Origin: Halichoerus grypus | Lineage: Eukaryota; Chordata; Mammalia; Carnivora; Phocidae | Reading direction: 5' to 3' | Assembly (NCBI RefSeq): GCF_964656455.1 | Contig: NC_135717.1 | Location: forward strand, 13,906,775-13,970,774 | DNA length: 64,000 nucleotides | Part shown: positions 1 through 13,154 of the stretch, piece after piece | How the letters are laid out: every line of letters begins with the position of its first letter | How positions within the stretch are numbered: the first letter of the stretch is position 1 | The notes under the pieces: generated by a model | The model's input: the letters and a program-made list of their open reading frames with translations, nothing else | Database searches by the model: none | Told to the model about the DNA's origin: nothing | Translations under genes and position numbers: made by a program

Positions 1-2365
1 ACGAGGTCAAAGCAGGGGAGCTTGAGACCTTGTGGGAGAATAGGGTTGGAGGAGCGAGGGCAGGTACTTTTCACATTAGGGAAACCTACAGAGACCAAAG
101 AGAGAGGACGAGAAGCGGGAGAGAAAACCCTGGTGCTGTTTGCCACGTCTGGAGTGGGACACCACGGAGGCTCTTACTGCTCACGTCCAGCCCCCATCTC
201 CCATGCAGTGTTTCTAAAACCCTCCCCCTGCATTCCAGTGCAACACTTATAAATTCATTTTGTCTCGTTGCAGATAGCAGGAATATTAAGCGCCTTTTTT
301 TATTGTTCCTCTGACTCATCTCTCAAAATCCTCAAAATGCTTCTGAGTTTATTATTTCCAGATTGTTAGTTCCTGCCTCCCGGGCCCTGCCTCCAGCTAG
401 CCTTTGTGAGCATCCCTGGTGCCCACCTTCTCCACAGACCTTCACGAGGAGCAGGGTTCCTACCTTTCCACTTCCTGACAGTTTCCCGAGCCTTCAGGGG
501 ACCCGAGCCTCATCCTCTGCCATCTGCTCTGCTTCCCTGTTTTATTTCCAATCCCCAGTTCACTCTTTCTAATTATCCCTGACGAGTAGGTCCCATGCTC
601 CACACACAGGGAACAGGAATGCCCGATTTCCTAAGTGGCATTCAGAATGAAAAGCACATGTACTTGATCTTGCTTAAGGAGGACTCCAGGTTGAGGAGGA
701 ATTACTGTATTGCTCTCTTGCCAGAATGGGGTGATGGACTATTCTCTCCAAAAAATCAGAATCATAGTCATAAATTGTTTTCCAGTAGAGATTCTTAGTT
801 AAAAGTTTCATGTCTCCTTAGAAGTTCGGTGGATTGTTTTCTCCAGACAGAAAAAGCGAGCCAGGCAGACTTTGTGTTAATGTTGGGTTTGGAATAAGGA
901 ACTCAGACTGAACAGTGGGGTGGTGGACGCCTTATCAGCTGAACCTCTCTACCTTGCCCAGAGCTGTTAAATTCAAAGCGAGTCACTGCTAGCTAATCTT
1001 TTCCTTTTCTACTAAAGATGCAACAGCTTTGCGATGAGTTTGAAAAAAAAATTTAAATCATCCATAATCCCACCACCCTAAAACAACTATTATCATTTCT
1101 GAGGCTTGCTTCTAGCCTTTATTTTTTTCAAAGAAGTATTTTGATTTCTTAGGTTGTTTTCAAATCACTGAATTAACAACATCACTGCTTCTGAAGGACA
1201 GGAAGGGGACAATGAAACCTGCTGGTGAAAAGGTATTTAGTGCCTCAGGGCTAACAGCTGCAGCAGAGAAAGAGGAGGCCACTAGACTAATAGCCTCACG
1301 CCCTGACCATTTAGTTCAGAGAGTTTCCGTGTTTCTTTGGCACAGTGGGCCTGTAGAGGGGTTATTTGCAAAGACATTGCTTGTTTGACATGGAGAGGGT
1401 CTGGAATGTGGCCAGTCAGAATTAAGGGCAGATCCTAAAGAGTTTAGGGCTAGTGGAGTTCTGGCCATTGGTCTGGGCCTCAGAAGGCTGGGTTCCCATC
1501 AGAGAAGGCCAGAGGAAGGCCAAATGTCAGTAGCAGAATGTTCTAGACCATTCTCACTGTACCACCTGCCTGGCTTAGAAAGTAGGGGTTGTGCAAAGTG
1601 CCGGGTTTGAGACAACTTGCTGGAATTCCACCCACATGGGGACCACCAAGGTTGCCATGTATTCACTGACACTGGTTCTAGAAAGGTGTGAAGGCCTTCC
1701 TCAAATTGCTCTGTGATGTGGTTTCAATGCCAGCCCCTTTCCTGAGAATGCTGCACTGCATGGCCTCCTAGATTCTTCCTGCAGTGACAGGGGTTGAGGG
1801 TCAGTGACGGGGCCTGCTTTCGAGGGACTCCTATCAATCCTCTTGACTGCCTGATCCTGCTTCCAAAAGACTAGGTTCATGTCTGTGAATTGCCTGCAGG
1901 ACCTGAATCTGGTGCCCCTTTATGGAAATTTAAATGTCAACCAGCCAAAGGTTGAAGGCGAATCATAAGAAGCCTTGCAGGAAGGCTATGTACACAAGGA
2001 CATGAGTTCTCGTCAGCTTGGGCTCCATATCCCACACTTAAATAGTTGGTTTGGCCATGCACAGGACAGGAAGTGTCAACTGCAGTGGGGGGGGGGGGAG
2101 TGGAGAGACATATGGTCAGCCAAAGTCCCACCCTAGCACTCCAGATACTTTTTCATGGCATTCTCTGTTGGGATGGAGCTCCTGATATACCGCCAAAGTG
2201 GGCCAGGAGCTAACCAGAGCCATGCATGGCTAACTGAAGGTCTCTGGTCCCTGCATCTTAGTGAGACTAGAAATCAGGAAAGGACACTTCACATACATCA
2301 TGGACCAGAGTTAATTCTTCTGTGATGATGCTAAGAGGTAACTTTTTGTATGTGGCTGACTCATA
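1..2365. other. intronic sequence, no clear element
   Basis: No CanSINE, young L1, tRNA-like or exon-like segment is visible. A homopolymer of about 12 G sits at 2087-2098. The piece near 1040-1160, with atccataatcccaccaccc, resembles the antisense 3' end of an old L1M and may be a small fragment. Short open frames here have no recognisable protein character. Confidence 0.5.
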
Positions 2366-2550
2366 AGTGAAACACATCTCAGCTCCCTTGTTTACTAGCT
2401 ATGACCTTGGGCAAACACTCAAGTTCCTTGTACTTCAGTTCCCTTCTCTGTAATGTAAATATAATGATAGTATATACCTCATAAAGATACTGTGTCAGTT
2501 AAACAAGCTAATCCATGCAAAGTCCTTAGACAAAGTCCATGGCACATATC
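2366..2550 (+). mobile_element. MIR SINE, sense
   Basis: The order of motifs follows the MIR core: actagctatgaccttgggca, then a cttcagttcccttctctgta block, then tatacctcataaagatactg, then a piece like aagtccttagacaaagtcca ending in tggcacat. The copy is diverged, as expected for a mammal-wide SINE. Confidence 0.8.
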
Positions 2551-3337
2551 ATATAGAAATGATGTCCCTGGTGCTGACTACGGGACCTTGGGAAGGCTTC
2601 AGTTTTCCAAGAAAGATTCAGTTAGGTTCTACTTCTACAAGGTTCTACTTCCTGAGGCTATTAAAAAAAAAACAATAATGAAGATCAGTGAAAACTTGAA
2701 TACATTCAGGCACTTTGAGCACCTCAAGTCTTCATAGAACTTGCAAGGGGAAGATTGGACCAGTGATATAAAACCAGTTTTCTGGTTCTGGAACACATGA
2801 GCTTTCTGTCATTCAGCTAGTCTTCCAGCTTGGTTCAGTTCTTTAAGGAAATGTTGCCTGGAAAGCAAGTTACTTGGAAAGACAGATGGGACATGGAGGC
2901 TCCTACCATCTAGGAATTCATAGTTAATTAAGATATTATTGTATAAAATAGCCTGGTGATTGGTTGAGTCCAACCACTGATTTTTTTTTTTTACTTATCA
3001 AATTAATTTTTGTAAGCTTCATCTTGATATTATGCAATTTATGACACATTTTTTTCTAATTTGTCTAATCTTCAGACCAACCCAACAAAATAAATACAGA
3101 TATGGTTTTCCTGATGGGCAAAACACCATATTTCAGAATATGTAATATATTGTAGTCTTATGCTGTTCTTCATTCTTATATTTCTTGATTAATTGCCTCC
3201 TTTACAAGACACCAAAATATCTGAATCTCAGACATCTTCTCCCTGGAATTCCACAACATCTTGTTGACAAAATTTCATTGTTTCTTGCATTGTTTCTGAG
3301 AGGCCTTCTATTGTTCCCATTTTAAAGATGGGGAAAC

Positions 3338-3645
3338 TAAGTCTCCAGGACTAAAGAGGCTGGAACACAGAGCATGAGGTGAGGAGTGACCAAAGGTGAG
3401 GCCAGATCAATAGGCAGGAGGCAAATAATGTACAGCTCTATAGGAATGTTAAGGAGCTTGGGCTTTATGCCAGCCCCCATAGGAAGCCATTGAAATATTG
3501 AAAGCCTTTTAAAATAGAAGGTTGGGGTACGGTCTGATTTATATTTAGGAAGCAATCACTTGGGATTGGTTTGAGGAATGGATTGGAGGGGTCTTAAGCT
3601 AGAGGCAAGAACTTCAGTTATAACACTGGTATGATTATCTTGTCA
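3338..3645 (+). repeat. ancient interspersed repeat, family unassigned (family B)
   Basis: The text around caggaggcaaataatgtaca, gcttgggctttatgccagcc and agccattgaaatattg follows a common old mammalian repeat: a 'gggctttat...gaagccattggag' block, then 'agcaatcact' and 'aggcaagaac'. The same family appears at about 6780-7260, 10700-11370 and 13150-14330. I cannot name it from memory with confidence. Confidence 0.45.
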
Positions 3646-3689
3646 AAAGTCAGTCACCTAAACTTGAGTAGTGACCATTGGGATAGTAA

Positions 3690-5320
3690 GAAGTAGACAA
3701 ATTTAAAATGTGATTAGGGATAAAATTAGACTCATACTTGACACTATACACAAGCTTAAATGCCAAATGAATTAAGAATCTAAATGTAAAATATGAAACT
3801 GTACACATACTAGAAAAATAATGGGTGAATTCCTCTCTAACTCTGATCTAGGGGAAGACTTTTAACTAAAACTCAAAATCCAGAGACAATAATAGATTGA
3901 TGTATTTGACTACATTAAAATTTTTTAAAACTTGCATGGTGATACAATACCATAAACACAGTCAAAGACACCTGACAACCAAGGAGAAAATATTTGTAAC
4001 ATATGCCACCAGGGATAATTTTCCTGTTGTATAAAAGATGCTTAAAAATTGAACAAAGGACTAAAAATCTGATAGAAAAATAGGAAAAAGACACAAGCAA
4101 ACAAGTTGTCCCCCCACCAAAAAAACATATATGTGTGTGTGTGTATGTATATATATATCTTTTAAATATATGAAAAATGTTCAAACTCATTCATAATTGG
4201 GGAAATTCAAAGCAAAATAACACTGAGAAGCCATTTTCCTCACCTATCATATTTGCAAAAATTAAAAAATTTGACAATATACTCTGTTATCAAGGTTCTG
4301 AAGAAATAGCCGATCTCCTAGATTCCTGGTAGAAATGCAGATTGGTACCATTTTTTGGAGGGGAGTTTGGCAATACTTAACAAAGCTACAATATGCTTAT
4401 TTTCTGACCCAGCAATCCATTTCCAGAAGTCTACTCTGATTTCCAACAATATGAAAATGGTGTGCATTACAGCATTATTTACAATTGCAAAATATTAGAA
4501 ACTAGTTTAATGCCTATTGATAGGAGAGTGGTTGAATGAGCAGTGGATAGCATGTAGCTATACAAAATAACATGGGCAATCTCTATGTACCGATACAGAG
4601 TGATTTTCGCATATTGTTAGGTGAAAAAGGCAAAGTACAAAAGAAGATGCATAGTATGCTAACCTTTATTTAAGACAAATGGCCATTTAAAAATAAATAC
4701 CTGTATCTGCTCATCTACACAAGAGATTCAGGAAGGATAAATCAGAAACTAATGGGATTGGTTACCTACTAGAGGTGCATGAGAATGGGATGATGGAATG
4801 TGGAAATGGGGGCAGATAAAAGGAATAAAAGGGGAGTGACACTTGTCTCTTGGTGCACCTTTATATCAAGTTCTGACTCTCAGAACCATGGTGATATTTC
4901 AAATGTCTGGGAAAGAATAATAAATTCAACTAGAATGTGGAGAAGAGGACCCACAATGGGATACAAACAGTAAAAAAAAAATAATAATAACCTAACTAAA
5001 CAAATACAACTACACTGATAGGGAAGAATAGCACCAATCTAAGTAACTTTGGAACAGTTTGGACAATTTTGACTGGATTCTAGAAAAAAAAAAAAAAAAA
5101 CATTGCAAATACTGCATTCTAGTAAGTAAGCTTGTTTTCTACAGCAGTCTGGATTAACAATTCTGAAACTACTGTATGAATATACTAGGATTGAACAAGT
5201 AAGTATATAAAGTGTGGATATTGGGAACCAGGTCTCTTGTTGGAGAAAGAGGTTATAAATAAGGAAAGAGGTATGGCTAGAATGAATGGATGTTGGATTG
5301 CAATGTGAGGGATCAGGATG
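3690..5320 (+). mobile_element. old L1M fragment (ORF2 3' part and 3' UTR), sense
   Basis: Diverged LINE-1 sequence. Signatures are the acttttaactaaaactcaaa segment, the ggaaattcaaagcaaaataa segment (the 'MQIKTTMR' region of ORF2), gacccagcaatccatttcca and the gcattatttacaattgcaaa block. All frames are interrupted, so it is a dead copy. A CanSINE at 5516-5715 separates it from 3' end sequence that resumes near 5740. An AT dinucleotide tract at 5347-5390 lies at its end. Confidence 0.8.
4118..4162. repeat. (TG)n/(TA)n microsatellite
   Basis: Alternating tgtgtgtgtg followed by tatatatata inside the old L1M. It is short and imperfect. Confidence 0.85.
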
Positions 5321-5343
5321 AATTTATTTTATATGTATAAATA

Positions 5344-5392
5344 AAAATATATATATATATATATAACATATATATAATATATATATAAATAG
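5344..5392. repeat. (TA)n microsatellite
   Basis: Runs of atatatatat interrupted by acata and ataat. This self-complementary AT tract lies 125 bp upstream of a CanSINE. Confidence 0.85.
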
Positions 5393-5515
5393 AGATGTAG
5401 AAATAAATTTATAGAAAATATAGAAAGAAAAACAAATGTGTGTATGGATTGGTGTACATACATATATTTCCTAGCTCTGGGACAGCCTAGAAGCAATAAA
5501 ACCCAGTAGCATTGA

Positions 5516-5715
5516 TGGGGCACCTGGGTGGCTCAGTCCTTAAGCGTCTGCCTTCGGCTCAGGTCATGATCCCAGGGTCCTGGGATCGAGCCCCACGTCA
5601 GGCTCCCTGCTCTGCGGGAAGCCTGCTTCTCCCTCTCCCACTCCCCCTGCTTGTGTTCTCTCTCTCGCTGTGTTTCTCTCTGTCAAATAAATAAATAAAA
5701 TCTTTAAAAAAATAA
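5516..5715 (+). mobile_element. CanSINE, sense, with 21-bp target-site duplication
   Basis: Head gcacctgggtggctcagtcc and internal ggtcatgatcccagggtcct, with a pyrimidine-rich 3' part and an aaataaataaaatc tail. Target-site duplications are at 5495-5515 and 5716-5736 and match at 20 of 21 positions. The left flank reads aacccagtagcattga and the right flank aacccagtagcactga. The element inserted into old L1M sequence. Confidence 0.97.
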
Positions 5716-5736
5716 AATAAAACCCAGTAGCACTGA

Positions 5737-6765
5737 ACATCTCTGGCACCCAGATTTTGGATGATCCCAGCAATGGAGCAGGAAAAAATAGAGGTTAAGC
5801 CTGGAAAACCTTGTGGTGTCAGAATAAAAGGAAGTTTTTATTCTTATTCTATTGTCTTCTCAATAGAACACAGGAACCACCCTGAAGAAGTTCCAAATGT
5901 CCAAACCTGGAACTATTTGAGCAACAAAATAAACAGTGAGAATATTAGATTGTCACATAATTTTTTTTTTAAATCCATGAGTCCATACTGACATAAATAA
6001 ATAAATGGAGAGAGGGGGACCACTATTTTTTCAGTAGAAGTCCACTTAGTAAATGTAGAAGGCATGTGGGAAATGAAAATCTCCCCTAGGTGGTCATGCC
6101 AGTAATACTTGCTGAAGTCCAGAACTAGCAATGGGTGCTAAAATTAGTGATCAAAAGTAAGATATTTTCGTAGTTTCCAAGTATCTCCCTTTATCAAGGG
6201 AAAATAGTAACTTCATGGTTGAGAAGCCCAAAAGACACTGCCTTAACCAAGTGTTCAAGTTTATCATCACCAGTGATGAAACATCATGCTCCCCTGATCT
6301 GCTGCCCCAGGAAGGGCACAGCATCATCCCTGTGGTTTTTCTTGCTAAAAATGTACAAATATACCTTCAATCTTCATCATGAGGAAGCATCAAACAAACC
6401 CGAATTGAGGCGCATTCTACAAAATAATTGCCCAGTACTCTCCAAAAGTGTCAAGGTCATTAAAAACAAGGGAAGACTGTCCCAGATAGGAGGAGATTAA
6501 GTAAGGAGACATGACAACAGAATGCAGTGTGGAATCCTGGAAGAGGAAACATGTTTGAAAAGCGACAAAATTTCTGTGAGGTCTCTAGATTGTTAATAGG
6601 ATTGGACCAATGTTAATTCCCTGGATTTGGTGATTACACTATGATTATGTAAGATATTAACTTTAGGATAAGCTGGGTACCACATATACAGGAACTTGCT
6701 GTACTATATTTGCAACTTTTTTATAAGTCTGAAATGGCTTTGACATTAAAAGGGTTTTTTAAACA
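5737..6765 (+). mobile_element. old L1M 3' end, sense
   Basis: The 3' terminal region of an old L1 family: gaggagattaagtaaggaga, catgacaacagaatgcagtg, tgttaattccctggatttgg, gattacactatgattatgta and a final tttgcaacttttttataagtc. The same order of blocks is found around the nested L1 at 30760-32330. It is non-coding and diverged. Confidence 0.75.
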
Positions 6766-6774
6766 TGTTTTAAG

Positions 6775-7260
6775 AGGGCTAGTTGGCTGGAATTATTAGT
6801 GGAGAGGTCAATGGGAGGGATGAGAGAGATGGAAGTGATACTCAAGTCCCTGGCTAAACCAGGGGTAGATGGTGGCACCATTGCCGAGATTGGAGACAAA
6901 GGTTTTGGGAGAAGTTGATATGAGTTCTGTTTGGGGCATTGTGAGTTTGGGGCAAGGGATGGGCCTTGGGAATCCCCGCAGTGATGTCCTCCAGGCAGCC
7001 GAACATTCCAAACAGGTGCTGAGGACAGAGTGGCAGAGGCAGATGGGGCTTTGGCCAAGGGAGAGAACAGTGATTCTAGGACAGACCCTAGTGTGGCTCT
7101 GCCATCAGCGGTGCTGCCCAGAGGTCCAGCGAGCTAGACTACATTGCGTGTTAGATACAATACCAAACGTGGGCGAGAGGATTCTCCATGGAGCATGGAG
7201 AGGAAGCCAGATGGGAGTGGATGCAGGGGAGAAAGGGAGGTGAGGAGGTGCAGACATGGT
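6775..7260 (+). repeat. ancient interspersed repeat, family B
   Basis: The ctggctaaaccaggggtaga block, tgagtttggggcaagggatg and ggcagccgaacattccaaac resemble the part of family B that reads 'ttgagtttgaggtgcc...aggcagttggata'. It has no coding potential beyond chance open frames. Confidence 0.35.
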
Positions 7261-8990
7261 GGCGAGAACCCTCCGGAAGCTTGACTTTGAGGGTAGGTGA
7301 GACCAGGTGGGGAGGCAGAGAAGGGTCTGACTTAAGCACACTTAGGGCAGAGTGAAGGGGAGTGAAGACTAAACAGAAAGGAGTTACTTATATTTCTAAA
7401 ATATTAGTGGAAAGTCTAAAGAACACTGAGGATTAATGCTCAGAAAGTAGATTTTCTACCATCTTCATTTGCACATAACTGTACCAACACTGAATTTTCC
7501 CCAGGCCAAATTATGGTAAATAGGAGCAGAAATTTAGACTTTGTTTCTTTTTTCGGAGAGAAATCTCTGAATTCATCTCAAACAGAGATCGACTGACCTG
7601 CCAGCCTTGGGGTTACCCTCTTGAGAACCACAGTTTCTAGGTCACCTAGCACAGCTTGCAATGCTGAAGGCCCTAAATTCCAGGGAAGAGTGTTCTTCCA
7701 GGGAATTTCAGGCAAGTGCTCTCTCTGATCGAGGAGGCTATGCCACATGGTGGGCAAGCGATGAATGTTTGATGTCGAATGAAGAATGCACAAGTGGGGT
7801 GCTAGCTGCTGGCAGGGAAGGCACTGGATGCTTTGACTGGACCCATGTGGTGGCCGTGGGCTGAGTCCAGGCTGGACACAGGCCAGCACAAGCTTCAGGA
7901 TATGCTGTGGGCTCAGGTGGGATGGTGGAGATGGGCAGCATGACAGGAACCAATCTAATTGGACAGGTCCACAAAATGAGGGGGATGCCACTGTGCCCGC
8001 AGTGTTGGCTTCTGGAATCAAGAGAAGAAAATTTAGTCTCTCCAGTGGGAAGATAAAAAGAGCAAGTGCCCTGACTTTTGTAGGGTCATTATCATTGGGT
8101 AAATTACATTACATGAATGAACAGACCCAGAACAAGGCTTGGAGTATATATATATAATGGCTCTTCAGTGATGTTAGAAACCCAGAACTGACTCTCAGAG
8201 ATTGGTGCCATTTCAGAAGATCTTCACGTCTACACTCACACATGAACACCAACACCGGGCTCACATCTAACTCCTCTCCTGAGGCTCTGAGTTCCTGACT
8301 GGTCGAGGCTCATCAGGGCTGGCCTCTAGCTGGTGGTGTGCCTGGGATTCATCAAGGAACATGCCAGGAGCAGGAAACAGGGAGAGCAGGAAACAGGCAG
8401 GAACAGGAAACTTCTCACCTCCACTGCAGAAGTGTGAAGGAAGGACAGTGAGTCCAAGATGAGAAGCAATGAGAGCTCAGGACTGGGGGGCATCACTGGA
8501 ACACAGGGGTGGCTTTAGAGATGCAAAGCAGAGTCCCAAGGCCCCACCCAAGGTCCAGTTCCCCCAAGAATCTGGCCCACTCTAGACAAGGGCATGTAAG
8601 ATCTGGACCAAACCAGGGAAATGAAGTTGAGGGTGGGGAAGAAAAGGGCAGGAGCGTAGCAGGGGCCAAACCCAGCCTTCCTTGGATCAGGGGTGCAACT
8701 CAAAGTCACCCACAGACCCAGCCCAGGAGAACCCAATGGGCCAGAAAGCCACCTGTCAGTACTCAGCTGCCCAACACTTGAGGCAGCAACCCTTGGACAA
8801 ATGACTCTGGGAGAGAACAGGAAGCCTGGAGTGGCTGAGTGCCGGGAAGGAGCTGGGGCCAGGAAATGCTGCACGAGGCCACATGGGAGCCCCATTGGGA
8901 AGAAAAGAGGTCTGGTGAATTAGAAACAAGGCCCAATACTCAATTGGGGTATGAGGTCAGGGGAAATAGGAATAACAAATATGCAGGGCT
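7261..8990. other. intronic sequence, no recognised element
   Basis: Mostly unique sequence of mixed composition. Three imperfect copies of gagcaggaaacagg lie at about 8368-8412. Open frames on both strands at 7578-8021 and 8509-8895 lack any domain, splice context or codon bias that I can recognise, and I regard them as chance. Confidence 0.5.
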
Positions 8991-8994
8991 TCCT

Positions 8995-9185
8995 ATGCAC
9001 CATGTCCTCTTACTCATTTTTCAAATTCCGTAACTACCCTATGAAGTAAATTGTAAAATTATCCCCAATTTGAAAATGAGGAAACAGAGTCCCATAGGGC
9101 TTAAGCAACTGGCCCAGAGTCATAAAACTATTAAGTGGCAGAGCTTGGATTTCTTAAACAGGCTCCAGTGTCCAAGTCTTTAACC
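8995..9185 (-). mobile_element. MIR SINE, antisense
   Basis: The + strand carries the reverse complement of MIR: aattatccccaatttgaaaa, tgaggaaacagagtcccata, aagcaactggcccagagtca and ttaagtggcagagcttggat, in the correct order. Confidence 0.9.
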
Positions 9186-9904
9186 GTATAATAGACCACC
9201 TCTTTGATGACACAGCACAAAGCCAGGAACACTGTTTCAATTGGCAAAAATGAGAAGGTGAGACAGATTTAATTAAGATCTTGCTAAAAAGGGAGCCAAG
9301 TGTTTGCCAGCATTTCCACGCTATACCCGATACAGTCCTACCTTCCTGTTTCACATGTGGAGAAAAGGAGGAAATGTATCTCTTTATTGAAAAATAGAAT
9401 CTTTGCTCCTCTAACCAGTTTAGCAGTCCGGGTGAACTTTGAAGGCATGCTTAGGAATTTGCTCCTGATCCCTGGGAACTGGAATGGACTATCCTGCTCA
9501 CCACCCCCTCTCCCACTTCGCTCTTCTGACCCTCATCCTGGTGCTGCCCGCACTCCAAGGGCCCCTCCCCAAGAGGCTCCCAGCTCTCTCCACAGCGTTC
9601 TGTGGGGCCAGACCCTGCCATCACCCCACCTCCACTGGCAATGCCCTGAATCCATCCACTCTTCAACTGTCTGTGCAGAATAATCAACCCAAGGCTTTGT
9701 GTCATAAATATGTTTGCCCATTCATTCTCAGTAGCAGTGCATTTTCTGGAAATATAATGCTTTTATCCAGCATGATGAGTCATAATGGTGGAAGGGAGAA
9801 GACTGAGGAGGGAGGCCCTTGGAAGCATCCAGTCCCCTAGGAACTGGCTCTCTCTGCAAAATACGTATCTGATTCTATAGCCTACCTTCTAAGCTTCTAG
9901 ATAT

Positions 9905-10170
9905 ATTTTTAAATCAATTTTATTGAAGTATAAGGTCAGTACAACAAACAGCATCTATTTAAGTGTACAATATGTTGAGTTTTGACAGGGTACATGCCTG
10001 CAGATCTTCCTCCCCAATCAAAATATACATTTCCATTTCCCCCAAAGATTCCTCCTGCCCTAGGCAGCCCCTTTCTCCACTCCCAGCTCCGAGGCAGCCA
10101 CCATGTGTCCACTTTGAGATAAATTGGAGACATTTTTTGTCCTGTATTGTTTGGGATCAGGCGTGCTCTG
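9905..10170 (-). mobile_element. old L1 3' end, antisense (probable)
   Basis: The motif tcaattttattgaagtataa followed by gtacaatatgttgagttttgac is the usual antisense start of old L1M/L1ME 3' ends. The rest is strongly diverged, and the right limit is uncertain. Confidence 0.55.
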
Positions 10171-10699
10171 GACAGTGACAGAGAAAGTCTATTTGTTGTT
10201 AAGAATATACATATGCATGTGTAATCACCAGAAATCACTCCTTCAGCCAAGCAGCAAACAAATTGACCCCAAAGCAGGTTCGAATCAATGGAACTCCCAT
10301 CTCTCTGTGTCCCGAGTAAAACAGGGTAAAACCATGCATTTTTTCATTTAGCAGTGGTTTTCTGACTAAGCCTGATTCTGAAGTGATAAGAAAGACCCTT
10401 AATACGAAAGCAATTGCAAGCCATGTTTTTATTGACAATTTGATGGATTTTGCTGTGTCCCAGAGTCATTCCACAATCATTTGGCTGGTTTTTGTTTATT
10501 TGGCTATAACCTGCATATTTTAGTTTTCCCTCAAGGCTGTTAAATGTGGGTTAATAGTTGTGTGTGCCTCTTAGATCATCTCAAATAGAAAATTCTTCTT
10601 TTCTGCTAAATGAGAATTAATTGTATTTGAGCTCAGAGCTTTTTTTCCTAATGCATTAGGGTTGTAGATAATGACATTCATTTCTCCTCTTGGGCCCAG

Positions 10700-11370
10700 C
10701 AGCCAAACCTAGAATAATCCCATTCAATTCAAAAGGCATTTATAGAGTATTTGCTTTTTGCAAGATACTTTCTTACTCCTTATGCTATATAAAAATGAGT
10801 AGGATGCTACTGTCCTAAAACAACAGCAACAACAACAACAACAACAAGAAACCTATAGCAAGGAAAGTCACAGAATACACAAGTATGTAAGTTGAAAGAG
10901 ATCACATCTGGGTGGGAGCTTTGTGTAACCTACGGTAGGAGTGGGGTGAGGATGTATTCTACACAGGGAAGACGGCTGGCTGGTTTTGAGAGAACTCAAG
11001 TCATCTATCAGAAACCAAGAGTTAAAGTTGGGGACCTATAGTAGAAGATCATGATTAAAAAAATAAGTTTATTCTTAAATCAGGGGGTATTGGAGCAAAT
11101 GAAGGTTGAAACAGGGAATGATATTATTTGAACCTGCAGAATTGGGAAGGATAGATGGAAACTGGGAAGGCCTGGAGGTGGGAAGACCAGTTACAAAGCT
11201 CCTGTAGCAGTTCACCTGGGAGATTAGGAGGAAATATATGAGAGAGGCATATGGAAGCAGGAATTAGAAGACTTGTAGCTTTGTGGATGGGGGAGAGAGA
11301 GGGGAGAAGGTGACCCAAGTTTGCAAACCTAGAGCCTGTGAAGAGATCTGGAGTATGGGTGTATAATAAG
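10700..11370 (+). repeat. ancient interspersed repeat, family B
   Basis: It begins with the 'ggcatttatagagtatttgc' block. It continues through gatagatggaaactgggaag and gaccagttacaaagctcctg (compare the family pattern 'gaccagttaggaggctattg') to gaggaaatatatgagagagg. It is interrupted by the CAA microsatellite. Confidence 0.45.
10816..10850 (+). repeat. (CAA)n microsatellite
   Basis: Run of aacaacagcaacaacaacaa extending to caagaaacc. Confidence 0.9.
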
Positions 11371-11779
11371 GAACTGGTTGTCTGTTGGCCATAACTGGAG
11401 AAGTGAGAGTCAACAAGTTTTAAGCAGTTATCAGCTCAGAGGAGGAAGCTTCACCCATTGGCTCTTCAGTGGAGCACGTGATGTGTGAACCCATGCTTCT
11501 CCCGCTGTTACCAAGATTGCCTAGGCAACATTGTACCAACGTGACAAATTCCACAGACAGTGGCTTGGCCATAATTTTGTGAGTGAGCACATGGAGAGAA
11601 GGTGAGGAGACAGCTTCCAACAACAGAGCAGATTAGATACTTTGAAGGGTCTTCCCCCTATTGCATAACTAGATTCTAGATCAACTACAACAAATACCAT
11701 TTTAAACTCTTTCTAGATGCACAAGAAGCAGTTATATCTGTTAGCTTTTGCTGCATAACAAATCACCCTAAGAAATTTT

Positions 11780-12520
11780 CAGATAAACAGAATCTGGGAG
11801 GGTTTACCATGACAGATAATCACCAAGGAACTTCTAAAGAATATACTTCAAGAAGAAGGAAAATAACCCCAGAAGAATGTCTTGAGGAAAGAATGAATTA
11901 TAAACAAAGAAATGTATAAACATATAAGTAAATCCAAAGACATGTTTCTTACATAATAAGAATAATGTCTAATTTGGGGCAGGGTAATATAACCAAAGGC
12001 TGAACAGTGAAAAGAAGGTGATCAGATTTAGTGTCCTAATGTCCTTGAATTTTATTGAGTGAAGTAGACATTGGGATATTGAATAATCTGCTAAATTGCT
12101 AATTGTTAAATTTCAGGAGTGAACAGTAAAATAATAGAAATGAAATAGAATTTCCAAATCTGTAGAGGAGAACAATGAGATATGATAACATTCAAAAAAA
12201 AAAAATCAAACCAAACTAAGGCAAATAAAGGAGAAAAAGGAAACAGAGAAGGCTGGACACACAGAAAGCACAAAGAAAGAAAATAGAAATAAGTCCATAT
12301 ATATCATTAAGTGCAATAAAAACAAATGGACTAAACATTTTGGCTAAAAAACATAGATTGTCACCCTAAATTTTTTTAAATCCAGTTGTATTCTGTTTCC
12401 AAGAGACACATCTAAAACATAAGGAAAGAGAAATGTTGAAAGTAAAAGCAGGCAAATTCTAAAGAGCAGAATGCCGGGGTAACTACATTAATATTAAACC
12501 AAGTGCCTTCCACACAAAAT
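11780..12520 (+). mobile_element. old L1M or HAL1 fragment, sense
   Basis: The blocks aaggaacttctaaagaatat, taagtgcaataaaaacaaat, ttccaagagacacatctaaa and gaaatgttgaaagtaaaagc follow the internal order of old L1/HAL1. The 'RDTHLKHK' type coding segment is recognisable but has multiple stops. Confidence 0.65.
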
Positions 12521-12574
12521 GGATTATTAAAAATGAAGTGTTTCATTTCATGACAATAAAAGATTTAACTCACC

Positions 12575-13150
12575 AGGATGATAGAATCTTTCTTAGCTTG
12601 GATGCACCTCTCTCATCTGTCATCTTCTCTCCTCTTTCAGTGCGACCACTTGAATTGAGACCTTCATCATGTCCCATTGCAGCTCATTGTCCATTCAGCA
12701 GCCAGTGTGGTCATCCTACAAGTCAGGTGGCTTCTCATGAAAAAGGCCCCAATTCCTGAGCATGATGTGTCCACGTAGTTCAATCTCATCTGCACTATAC
12801 CCCTCCTCCCGCTTCTGCCCCATCACAGCCATTACATTCCATCATGGTGAACGATGCTCAGATCCTCCAAAACACCACATTTTCTCTGGTCTCTAGGCCT
12901 TTGGACAAGTGCTCCCTGTGTCAGATCTGATCTGTCATTCTCTCCTCACTTGGTTGGCTGACTCCATCAAGGCTTCACTCAAATGCCCCCACTTCTTGGA
13001 AGCCTTCTCTGACCTCCCTTTTCTGGATCGGGGCCTCTTCTGCTCTGACTCGAAGAGCACACTTAGTATATTTCATCACATTATTTCACACTTTGTTGTC
13101 CTCGCCTCTTTACTTGCCTTCTTCCGTAAGTAAGCTGTGAGCTCCTTGAA
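12575..13150 (+). mobile_element. LINE-2 (L2) 3' fragment, sense
   Basis: The text ggcctttggacaagtgctcc, then ttcactcaaatgcccccact, cttggaagccttctctgacc and ttatttcacactttgttgtc follows the well-known L2 3' order ('tttgcacatgctgttcc... cttaaatgtcacctcctcagagaggccttccctgacc'). It is a diverged relic. Confidence 0.75.
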
Positions 13151-13154
13151 GGCA

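Noticed and set aside
7578..8895. Open frames of 126-147 codons on the minus strand
   Set aside because: Intronic position, no conserved domain, no splice-site pattern and overlapping frames on the other strand. Treated as chance.
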